Shown here piece by piece: positions 48,401 through 60,400 of a DNA stretch of 64,000 bases. The notes beneath the pieces are model-generated. The model searched no databases and was not told the DNA's origin. It saw only the letters and a list, made by a program, of their open reading frames with translations. The translations under genes were made by a program, and so were the position numbers. Within the stretch, counting starts at the first letter, position 1. Every line of letters starts with the position of its first letter. The DNA is from Limnomonas spitsbergensis (lineage: Eukaryota > Chlorophyta > Chlorophyceae > Chlamydomonadales), in NCBI GenBank assembly GCA_037349105.1, contig JAYJMM010000116.1, positions 3,720,001-3,784,000 on the forward strand, written 5' to 3'.

Positions 48401-51400
48401 GAGCATGGGAACGCATGCCAATGGCTAAGTAGCAATGCGCATGGGGATACCTGCCAATGGCTAAGTAGCAGTGAGCATGGGGATGCCTACCAATGGCTAA
48501 GTAGTAGTGAGCATGGGGATACCTGCCAATGGCTAAGTAGCAGTGAGCATGGGGATGCCTGCCAATGGCTAAGTAGCAGTGAGCATGGGGATGCCTACCA
48601 ATGGCTAAGTAGCAGTGAGCATGGGGTTGCCTACCAATGGCTAAGTAGCAGTGAGCATGGGGTTGCCTACCAATGGCTAAGTAGCAGTGAGCATGGGGAT
48701 GCCTACCAATGGCTGAATAGCAGTGAGCATGGGGATGCCTACCAATGGCTAAGTAGCAGTGAGCATGGGGATGCCTGCCAATGGCTAAGTAGCAGTGAGC
48801 ATGGGGATGCCTACCAATGGCTAAGTAGCAGTGAGCATGGGGATGCCTACCAATGGCTAAGTAGCAGTGAGCATGGGGTTGCCTACCAATGGCTAAGTAG
48901 CAGTGAGCATGGGGTTGCCTACCAATGGCTAAGTAGCAGTGAGCATGGGGATGCCTGCCAATGGCTAAGTAGCAGTGAGCATGGGGATGCCTACCAATGG
49001 CTAAGTAGCAGTGAGCATGGGGATGCCTGCCAATGGCTAAGTAGCAGTGAGCATGGGGTTGCCTACCAATGGCTAAGTAGCAGTGAGCATGGGGATGCCT
49101 ACCAATGGCTGAGTAGCAGTGAGCATGGGGTTGCCTACCAATGGCTAAGTAGCAGTGAGCATGGGGTGCCTACCAATGGCTAAGTAGCAGTGAGCATGGG
49201 GTTGCCTACCAATGGCTAAGTAGCAGTGAGCATGGGGTTGCCTACCAATGGCTAAGTAGCAGTGAGCATGGGGATGCCTACCAATGGCTAAGTAGCAGTG
49301 AGCATGGGGTTGCCTACCAAAGGCTGAATAGCTGGGAGCATGGGGTGCCTGCATTCGGCTGAATAGCAGTGAGCATGGGAACACCTGCTTGCCAGAGTCA
49401 GATGTTCACAATGCCGAGCTCAAGGACTAAGCTGCATGCCTGGGGAAAGACATGTAGAACATGGGTAAGTTAAGCAGTCAGAAACCGCAATCTCTGTCAA
49501 CACCGCGGCTGGATTACAATATCAGCAGACGAGTTCTTCAAGGCGCACCAGGTCCATTGCCACCGCCACACGGAGCCCAATGGGAGCAGAGGAGGAGGAC
49601 GGCTGGCAAAGATGGGGCCAGCCGCCACGATGCCTGCCGGTGAGGCCCAGTCGGGCTGCCAAGGATCCACTGTCCCCGCGGCGCGAAGGCCGCCCGATGT
49701 AAGCCGCCATGTCTGCCTGCGCATGGATAACATTTTGTTAGGACGAGTAGGGTCCAGGGTTCAGCTGCCAATATGGCTGCACATTATACCCTGTCAGGTC
49801 CGCCTGTGCATCAATGACGGGGTCATATGAGAGGATGAGGGGTCCACCTCAGAGAGCATGTTAAATTCCGTCAGGTATGCCTGTGCATCAATCGGTCGTG
49901 TGAGGGGTTAACCCCAAAGAGAATGTAGGGTGAAACCCCCTTAAGTCAGTAAATGAAAGAATATAGGGCTAAAGGAAAAGTGAGGAAGCAGGGTTTGCAC
50001 CCCCCCTCCCCCCTCCCCAACCATTTGTCAGTGCATGGCAACTGGGCGATGAGAAAACATAGCATGGATGAGGGTAAACATTTATATGCCAGAGAGCTTT
50101 GGGGGCAGAAGTTGGAATCAAGACATCTGGCTGCAGCCTCAGCTGGCGCCCCCTAGTCTCCCATAACCGCCACAACGTCGGCACCCTTTGGCGAGATGCG
50201 GAGAGAGGTCGAGAGGCTGTAAGATCAGCCCTCAAGGGTTTGGGGTTTCCCTTCCAAGCCAACAGAAAGGATGCAAACACGATCTGCAAGCGCCGACTCA
50301 AATGAAGCGCCCAGACACAGCACATCACGAACGAAAGACAAATCACATTCACATATAACACAAAACACAAAGCACATTCACAAACAAAACTCAAAGCGCA
50401 TTCACAAACAAAACACAAAGTGCATATACACACGATAAATCCCTTGAGCACTGCTCTTATCGCACCTGGGCTGCCATGGCCGCCATGATGGCCGCTGAGC
50501 CCCCGGTCCTCTGCAGGTCGGCCAGCGAGTCCAGCAGATTGGACTGGTCCGGCAGGTCCTTCCGCGCACCCGGCCGCGGAATGGAACGGGTGGACGGGGC
50601 CGCCGCGGCCGAGCCATCCGGATTGAGGAGGGACGGGTCGATGGGCTTGACGCGAATGCGCGGCGGTCGCTTGATGGCCGAGTGCCGCCGGCGGGGCACA
50701 GCTGCGACCAAGGCCTGTGAGATGGGGGGGCAGGGCGAGTAATGGGCGCAGGTACTCAGCAGCTGTTGATTCTGCCGGGATGCATCCCCGTATTGTGACC
50801 TAGAGGTAACCATGGCCCCCCCCTGCCAAATCCAGTCCCAGATGTTGAACTGCATCCAGGAGGCATTTTGATACGACCAACAGGCTCACGGTAGCTCAGC
50901 ATCTGTTGAGCCAGATTATGGAAGCTCATCCCTGGAGCCCAGGTGTGAAACACACAATCCCTTGGGCCCAGCCGTGAAACACAATAATTTGAGCCCAGCC
51001 CCCCTAGTTGTGGATGCCTGTCGGCTCCTCTTCACGCACCTCGGCGATCACCATCACGGCATCCAACAGGGATTCCAGGTTGGCCGGGTCCGCCCCCTCG
51101 ATCACCCGCAGCACCTCAGGGTTCATTGGCATGGCCAGCGCGACAACGCTCTCGTCCGCGATCACAGGGCCGGACGCGGCAGAGGCAGAGGCAGCGGGAG
51201 TGGTGCCGACGCCCCTGAGCGCCCCTGCGTAGATCGTTATGGGCAAGCGGGGCCCGGCGGGTTCTTCTACCGCCTCCGCCCTCGCATCCACGCGCGGCTG
51301 CTCGTGCTGCGCTGGCCGGTCAGAGCCGTCTGCCTCGGCCGCCCCCTGCTCCAGCTGGCCAGGCAGGCCCTCATCCTCCGCAGCCCCAGCCCTCCCCGTG

Positions 51401-54400
51401 TCGGCATCCTCCCCGCCATCCTCCGGTAAGCGAGGCTGCAGCTCCGGCGCCACACCGGAGGCCCCGGCTCGCCTCTTCCGCCGCAACGTGCCCCAGCAGC
51501 CGCCTTTCAGCTCCCCTGGTCCCGCGGGCGCCCCCGTTGCCTGCCTCCACTTCTGCCTCGCGGCCAGCATGGCCTGCACAAACGGCTCAAACAGGTCCGG
51601 GCGGCGCAGTGCCATCATCTGGATGCGCACCATGCAGGGCTTCGCGAGATATGGCAGCGAACCGCTGGCTAGCAGCTGGCGCAGCCACTCCTCTCCGGCG
51701 GCGCCGCCCACACCGCCCTGGCGGCGCAGCACGCGCGGCCCGTTCTCCACCCGGTACTTGGCCATCCCTCGTAGCATGACACGGTCCTCCGCGGGTGTCC
51801 AAAATATCCGTGGACCGGACAGCGGCCGCCGCTTGCCGGCCTCAATTCCAGCTCCTCCAGCAGCAGGTGTCAGCCACGGCTGTCTGGAGACGCCGGCTGG
51901 GCCGTGCAGGTCGGGGAGCTCAGTGTCGGTCATTTCGTTGCCCGCTCCGTCATCTGCCTCACCGCCCTTGAGAGCAGTGTGTGGGTTGCTGGGAAGAGCA
52001 CCACCCTTGCCAAACCTTTTGTCCAGAGCGGCATCTGCGTCAGCCTTGGAAAGTCTGGACGGATAAGGGAGGGAGGGCAAGGGACACGTCACACACGTCC
52101 CTGCACCGGTGGCGTACGGGTTTTATGTGTCACGAGTCCTGCTGCTGGGGCACTGCGTCCTGAGATGCTATCAGCCACACGCTTTAACTTTTTGACAGAC
52201 TAGCATAAAAATGCTGTTTCAAAAAGTTACTTAAATTATACAACTTTTCCCACTCACCCTGATTTCAGCAGGCGCACCAGCTCCCGCTGCCTCACTCGCT
52301 TCTGCTTGACGTCCTGCTTGGCACGCGGCTCGCTCGCCCCCGCGGCTTCTGCGCCCTTCCTCCCAGCCACGGACGGCAGCGCGCTCCTGTTCCCGGCGGC
52401 AAGCACGGCCGGAGAGAGCCACTTAACTGAGACGGAGGCCTGCCGTCGCCGGCGCTGCTGCGGCCTCGGCCCCCCTTGCACCTCCGTCTGCGATGCGGGC
52501 GCCAGCCGCTGACTCAGCAGCTGCATGCGCAAGCCGCCCACTCGTGTGACGTTGCGGGCGCGCGCCCCCAGCCTTGCGGCGTGCATGGTGACCTGTGCCG
52601 GGGAAGGCATCAGCAGGGTGCAAAGGGATGGTCAGCGGGGTAGCGTGTCTCGAAACTGAATGCTTTAATATTTTGCTTCTGAGCTGAATTGTGAATAAAT
52701 GGCTACGGTCGGTTGCAGAGGGAAGTCCCAGCCCAGTCAGCGGCACGGTCCCAAGGGCCGCACACGCATCCGGGCAGTGTTCCTTTTTTCTTGACTCGGC
52801 CAGCTTAACTCCAGCCTCTGGCCAAGGGGCCCATTTGAGGCCAGCCATGCTGCTTTGGCCACTATTTGTTGGCCAGTCCAGGATTGGTCCCAACCGGGCG
52901 TTTCACGGCCGCGGGGCGTCCTGCCAAAGCTGGACTTGTAGCCAAGAAAGGAATCACTGCATCCGCGGCACCTGCCTCTTCTGCTGCCTCCGGTAGGGGC
53001 AAGGAAGCAGGGCGTGCGGTATTGAAAGCTGTGGCCTGGCCACCAGCTCATCCAACTTCTCAACTAGGCGACCGCAGCCACAGACTCGCACACACAAAGT
53101 CAACAGACTGTTCTGAAGGGCATTCGTGCACGGCTGCTAGGCCTCACAAGCACAAACCCAGCGTCACCGTCTGCCCAGTTCCCGCAATCAGCATGCTCCA
53201 CAACCCAGGGCAGGCAGGAGTCCCCCACTGCCATACCTCCAGAATCGCATACGCGGAGCGAGGGTGCTGAACCTGCCTCGCGGGACGCAGCCCGCACCCT
53301 CCCTCTGGCCGCCAAGGTCAACCCTCACTAACGCTGACTGAGCACGTCACGCCCTCCCCCTACCAAAGCTCCCAGACGCAGCTATAGCAACCTCAGTTGC
53401 TAAAGAATATTTCATGTGAATTTCAGTGTAGCGAGCTCCGCCTCGCTCTACACAGTCTGTGTCTCCATGATATCTCTCTCATCATTCTACACAGTCCAAG
53501 TCATACCAAGGCGTCCCTCAGTACGTCTTGTACAGCCTTAGAACCAAGTAGCATGGAACCCTACAGCAGCCAACATGACCCACTTCACCCCGGCCCCCTC
53601 ACCCTCCCTCAGGCCACCAAGGTCACCCTCACCAAGGCTGACTGAGCACGTCATGACCCCCCCCTACCAAAGCTCGCAGATGCAGCAAACATGACCCACT
53701 TCACCCCGGCCCCCTCTCCAAGACTGACTGAGCACGTCATGACCCCCCCCCTACCAAAGCTCGCAGATGCAGCAAACATGACCCACTTCACCCGGCCCCC
53801 TCTCCAAGACTGACTGAGCACGTCATGACCCCCCCCCCTACCAAAGCTCGCAGATGCAGCAAACATGACCCACTTCACCCCGGCCCCCTCTCCAAGACTG
53901 ACTGAGCACGTCATGACCCCCCCCCTACCAAAGCTCGCAGATGCAGCAAACATGACCCACTTCACCCCGGCCCCCTCTCCAAGACTGACTGAGCACGTCA
54001 TGACCCCCCCCCTACCAAAGCTCGCAAATGCAGCAAACATGACCCACTTCACCCTGGCCCCCTCTCCAGGACTGACTGAGCACGTCATGACCCCCCCCCT
54101 ACCAAAGCTCGCAGATGCAGCAAACATGATCCACTTCACCCTGGCCCCCTCTCCAGGACTGACTGAGCACGTCATGACCCTCCCCCTACCAAAGCTCGCA
54201 GATGCAGCAAACATGACCCACTTCACCCCGGCCCCCCCCACCTGGGCGTAAGGAATCCCAATGTCACGTGAAATCGACTTGCACGTGACAATGTCCAACA
54301 CGGGCTCCTCCTCAAGGCGTTGCACGAGGCTGAACCATTGGGAGGCCGTAAGGAGCGGCAGCGGGAGCCAGTTGCGCAGGGCCAGGAGCTCGGGAACATC

Positions 54401-57400
54401 TACAAGGGAGCAGAGCAAGGAGGGAAGGTAGGAAGCAGGGAGGGGAGGGAGGGTAGGAAGCAAAGAGGCCGGGCAGGGAGGGAGGGATGCAGGGCAGGGA
54501 AGGAAGCAAGGAATCAGAGCCAGAAGCTCAGGAACATCTACAAGGGAGCAGGGCAAGGAGGGAGGGATGCAAGGAGGGGAGGGAGGGTAGGAGGCAAGGA
54601 GGCCGGGCAGGGAGGGAGGGATGCAGGGCAGTGAAGGAAGCAAGGAAGCAGAGCCAGGAGCTCGGGAACTACTAGAGAGCAGGGCAAGGAGAGAGGGTGC
54701 TACAAGATGTTGTTTGAGGTGCATACCGGAGCACGCACGTGTGGCCACGACTGGACCGATGAGGACCAAAGCTAGACCAGTCCTGCATGGCTGGAGGGCT
54801 GCACACTGAGCAGAAAAAGCTGCCTGCACCAGGCCCGCTTTCCCGTAGGCCGTGAGCCTGAGATGTAGCTGATGAGATGTTGCGGGGTGTTGCAGGATGT
54901 TGCAGGATGTTGCAGATGTTGCAGGATCGCACTTTAACCAACATGTTTGCTGAACTGCTTACTTCTGCATGCAGTGAATACTGGTTTACTAGTGCAGTGA
55001 GACCGGAGGATAAACCGGCTCTAGAACGGTGCGTCATGCGTTCACACAGTCTGGGCACACGGCCGAGTCACCTTTGCCTGGGAATGTTTCCCTCAGACGC
55101 TCCTTGCCCTCGATGTTGCGCGATGTGAACAGGTACTGCAGCTGCTCCCAGTACCTACCAGGGGCACAGGAGGACAGCGGAAGGAAAGTCTCACATACAT
55201 CAGAGTATCAGACACCGGTTATGCACAGTTCTAAACATACATCAGACACTGCTACCATGCAACACTCCAACGGAGGCGTCGTGAAAGCCTGGCCTGTGTC
55301 ATGCGCATGCATGCAGCAGAACCATCCCGGCGCGGAAGCCTGGGAGACTCTTCAATGGGGTGCTTATGAGAACCAAAGCTGCCAATGGTACCTGACTACA
55401 ATGTTTCTTTTTCCGGCTACCAGTTCACCTTGGGCAGGCTCTCCTGCGGCCGTCAGAGGACCCATCAGGACAAAACCTGGACCGGCCTACGGCCGGCGGC
55501 AAAAGCAGCATGCCTCGCTACAAATGGGGTCACCGGACAGAGGCCAAAGTGTTGCTGACATGTAGCTGAGACACGAGAACAAAAACTGCCTGACCAACCT
55601 GCGGACAGGTGCAGAGCCACCACAGAGCACTAGCTGTTGCAGTGCATGCAGAGGCTACCAGCGAGGGTACAGCCTTGAGCCAGCATACACACCGCACACA
55701 CGCACACACGTCCTTACCGTTCAAACGCTGCCGCGCCGTCTGGGCCGTTCAAGTCAAACGCCACGCGCGTGGACTGCCGCCCCTCCCGACCAGCGGCCTC
55801 TGCCTCGCGTCCGGCCAGCAGGACGGCAATGTTGGTCGTGTGCGGCGGGCGGTGCTGGGGCAGAGCTGACGGCCGCTCCCGGGCGGCCCCGCCGTCCCCT
55901 CCCGCAGCCTGCAGCGCTTTCTTCTCCAAATCCTCTCCACTGCCGCCGCCCCCCTCTTCGGGCTCTGGCTCGGGCGTCGGTGTCGCCGCTGCCTGCTTCT
56001 TCCTCCTCTTCTTCTGCTTCTTGCTCAACGGCGGCTCTTCCTCGTCCTCGTCGGCGCCCTCCAGAGCTGTTGGGTCGATTCCAATGGGCTCCTCGATCAA
56101 GGCTGGGGCGGAGCGAGGCAGCGATTAGGAGAGGGGCGATACCCAATGCACAGCAGTCAGGAGAGGGGGCAGTGCGGGTGTGCAGCATGGTAGAGGGGGC
56201 AGTATGGAGGTACAACGATGACAGAGGGGGCAGTTTAGGGTGTACAATATGATGGACAGGGCAGTACGAGTGTACAGCATGAGAGAGGGGGCAGTACGGG
56301 TTGTACAATATGACAGAGAGGGCAGCATGAGGTGCACAGTGAATTGGGCAGACATCAGGATCCATCATGGGCAATGCGCCAAAGCGATGAGTTGATTTGA
56401 TTTGAGTGACTGCAAGCAATCTGCGACAGACACGCTGCAATGTTTAGATCTATCAGACATCGTCAGAGCAAGATAAATTTAGAACCCTAGAATCCGTTGA
56501 AACCACGGCAGGTTGGTGTTATTTGGGAATACGGGCCTGGGCAATGAATTCAAGTCGAGTGCGTGTCTCAAGGATCTAGTGTAAGAGCACATGCCTCCTC
56601 CCAAGTTTGGCCAAGGCTTCGACCACTCCACACGCCACTTCGCAGAGCCTCTGTGCCTTTAAAAGTCAGTTCACTACTCATTGCCTGATGTCTCTCTTTG
56701 GGCACAGGCACAAACGGGAGCCGATATCTTCCACTCTTTGAATCGATCAGTAAAAGGGGTTACACTAATCAGGCTCCTCTCCGGATGCTCATGAGTCATG
56801 ATCACTGCTGGTGTTCCCTGCGTGCCACTCTTTCACAGCGTAGTGGAAATACTTGTGTAGCCCTGCTTCTTGCCCTCATGATTGGGGACCATGCCCCCCC
56901 CCCCTGTCCTACCCTCATAAAGCATCACAGCACGCCCCCCACATCCCCTCATATTGCCATGAAGCATCATCATAGCAGACCCCCTCCTACCCTCAGGTCG
57001 CGCCACAAACTGCAGCTCTGAGTTGGTGGAGTTCCCGACGTCCTTGGTCCACGTCGCGGCCTCCACGAGCACATCCATCAGCCCAAGCCTGTAAAGGAAG
57101 AGGGGGTCAAAAGATGAGGCACGGTCTTAACAGCCGCGTTCGTCTCTTTTAAACTCATCCTCATGCTCATAATCTAGCCCTGCTGCTTGAACCACCAGGC
57201 ATAGAGGCAGGTCGAGGTTACGGGTCTCCATGGAACCACAGGTAGCCGCCCAGAAGCCTGCCAAAGGTGGTCTACTTTGCCTCTTTCTCCGTGACTCAGC
57301 TGCATATTTCAGCTAGGATCCCACTGTCCGCCAGAGGCCCCAGGTGTAACCAGTAAACCAGCCATGCTGCTAGGGCCGCCAGCCAAAAGACGGTCCAGGT

Positions 57401-60400
57401 TTGGTCCCCATCCGGCCCCTGACGGCCGCGGAGCGTCCTGCTGATTGTGGCCGTGTTGCCGAAAAAATGAACACTGGTGGTCTGATGTGCACTAACAACA
57501 CCTGGCACTCCTACTCAGGATATTTACCAACATGTGCGTCAGGGTGCTCCGGCTAACTTCTTTACCGCCTACGGCCGTGAGAACCTGGTACGGCTAGCTA
57601 CAGCACCATCAACCCTATACCCTAGATTGCACCCTGACCCCAGGTCGTAACGGACGCCATCAACCCTATACCCTAGACTGCACCCTGACCCCAGGTTGTA
57701 ACGGACGCCACCAACCCTATACCCTATACTGCACCCTGACCCCAGGTCGTAACGGATGCCACCAACCCTACACCCTAGACCACAGCCTGAGTCCCTGACC
57801 CCAAGGCAGCAGCGGATGCCAACGACCCTCCCCCTTTCCACCCGATCTCCATTGAGGCAGCAGACGCAAATCCCCCTAACGGCTGGCGCATCAAGTTGGG
57901 GGTGAGGCCGGTTGGGGGGGGGGGGGGTCCAGAGGCACACCATCTATCATGATGTATGACGGCGTTGGCATCATCCCTGGTTGATAAGTTATCAGCTTTT
58001 ATTAACGCATTCCCTGCCTGCACATCAAGTGGAGGGAGCTCCAGTGGTGTAACAGCTAAAAGGATGCACATCACATATTTTATGTATGGTCACTCTTCCT
58101 TGGCTGGCGCCCCTCTGAAACCTATTAACCCTGTGACGTGCTAGATATCTCAAGCTGTGGTGTTTCCACCTTTTACCATTGTGTCTCATCCCCTGGCATT
58201 TAGCCAATTGTTCCGAAACCCGGAATTTCAGTTAAGCCCATTTCATAATGATAAAACATTTGTTTTAAACGCCCCCCTACCTGCGCATCAGGGTGAGTGA
58301 GTTCCAGAGGCGTGTGCGGTAGCCTGCGTCAAACATCGCCGTCATCTGCTGCGGGGTGAGGTCGGACATTTTGCGTGTCTCTGACTGGCACAGTGCTGTC
58401 AAGGCTGCCGGTCGCTCCAAGGAGGTGCCCAGGACCTGTGGAGGCAGGGGAGGCAGTTGGGGGGGGTCCTTAGGGAGGCAGGGGAGGCAGGTGGGGGTTC
58501 CTCAGGGAGGCAGGGGAGGCAGGTGGGGAGGGTCCTTAGGGAGGCAGGGGAGGCAGGTGGGGAGGGTCCTTAGGGGGCCAGGGGAGGCAGGTGGGGGGGG
58601 GGGGTCCTTAGGGAGACAGGGGAGGCAGGTGGGGGGGGGGTCCTTAGGGAGGCAGGGGAGGCAGGTGGGAGGGGGGTCCTTAGGGGGGCAGGGGAGACAG
58701 GTGGGGGGGGGGGTCCTTAGGGAGGCAGGGGAGGCAGGTGGGGGGGGGTCCTTAGGGAGGCAGGGGAGGCAGTTGGGGGGGGTCCTTAGGGAGGCAGGGG
58801 AGGCAGGTGGGGGGGGTCCTTAGGGGGGCAGGGGAGGCAGGTGGGGAGGGTCCTTAGGGAGGCAGGGGAGGCAGGTGGGGGGGGGGGGTCCTAAGGGAGG
58901 CAGGGGAGGCAGGTGGGGGGGGGGGGGTCCTTAGGGAGGCAGGGGAGGCAGGTGGGGGGGTCCTTAGGGAGGCAGGGGAGGCAGGTGGGGGGGTCCTTAG
59001 GGAGGCAGGGGAGGCAGGTGGGGGGGGGGGATCCTTAGGGAGGCAGGGGAGGCAGGTGGGGGGGGGGTCCTCAGGGAGGCAGGGGAGGCAGGTGGGAGGG
59101 GGGTCCTTAGGGAGGCAGGGGAGGCAGGTGGGGGGGGGTCCTTAGGGAGGCAGGGGAGGCAGGTGGGGGGGGGTCCTTAGGGAGGCAGGGGAGGCAGGTG
59201 GGAGGGGGGTCCTTAGGGAGGCAGGGGAGGCAGGTGGGGGGGGGGGGGTCCTTAGGGAGGCAGGGGAGGCAGGTGGGGGGGGGGGTCCTTAGGGAGGCAG
59301 GGGAGGCAGGTGGGGGGGGGGTCCTTAGGGAGGCAGGGGAGGCAGGTGGGGAGGGTCCTTAGGGGTTCCTTTGGGGGTGGGGAGGGTCTTTAGGGAGGGA
59401 AGGTGGGGAGGGTCCTTAGAGGGTCCTTCGGTGGTGGTTAGGGTCCTTCGGGAGCGAAGGTGGGGAGGGTCCTTCGGGGTCCCTGGGGGGGGTCTTTAGG
59501 GGGGGAGGGTCCTTATGGAGGGGGACTGGGGGAGGTCTGAAGTACCTAGCAGCTGTTGAGGTCGGCAGGTTGGGCAGGAGGGGGAAGGGAGGGGCCTTGC
59601 ACCTCCATTATTTCTGGTCTGGTACAGTACCCGCAAACAAACGCATGCCATCCCGTAAACAGGGCTGGTGAAAACAGGGGGAAATCACGACCTGGCAGGG
59701 GGGACAAAAATCCTGCGCAGAGGTGAAAAGAGGAAAACATCACAACCAGACAAAAGAGCCAAACGAAACTTGCAACTCCCCGAAAACCCCAAGCTCTTCT
59801 CAGCGGGTGGTCAGGCAGGAACGGTGACCCCCTTGCAATCCCACCTGCATTGCTTGCTGCAACGTCAACGAGTTCAGGAGCTGACTGACGCTGAACATGT
59901 ACTGCTCATGCACAACAGATCCAGGTCCGTGACCCCCCAGGAGAACCATTGCGGATCCAGTTCCGGGCATGATCCCCTCCGGGGCTCCCGACACTCCTCC
60001 TGGAGGGGCGGCGCTCAGCACTTCTGACGCCTCAGCGACGTCTGGTGCACTCCCTCCGACCTCTGCGCTGCTGGCTGGTGGCGCAGCTTGCTTGCTCCCT
60101 TTCATTTCTGCGCTGCTGGCTGGTGGCGCAGCCTGCTTGCTCCCTTCCATTTCTGCACTGCTGGCTGGGGGCGCTGTCTGCTTGCTCCCTTCAACCTCTG
60201 TACTGCTGGCGGGGGGCGCTGCCTGCTTGCTGCCTTCGTTCTTGTTACCTCTGGCTGGGAGCGCTGCCTGCTTGCTGCCTTCGTTCTTTTTACCGCTGGC
60301 TGCGGGCGCTGCCTGCTTGCTGCCTTTGTTCTTTCTACCACTAGCTGGAGGTGCTGCCAACGCCTCAGGAGCCTCGTCACTGCTGGCTGGGGGTGCTGTC

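Noticed and set aside
28146..48416. Very long minus-strand open frames (164 to 1,617 codons) with [12 protein letters not shown] repeats, and plus-strand [11 protein letters not shown] frames
   Set aside because: They are the 36-bp satellite read in a frame without stops; the unit length is a multiple of three, and the region lies between two in-phase exons of one gene.
27709..49385. CRISPR array
   Set aside because: Units are contiguous with no unique spacers, no cas genes, and the context is eukaryotic.
53651..54829. 392-codon minus-strand frame as a separate gene
   Set aside because: Only 54242-54399 is conserved-looking; the rest is the 86-bp array and GGGAGG-rich intron, though partial read-through is left open.
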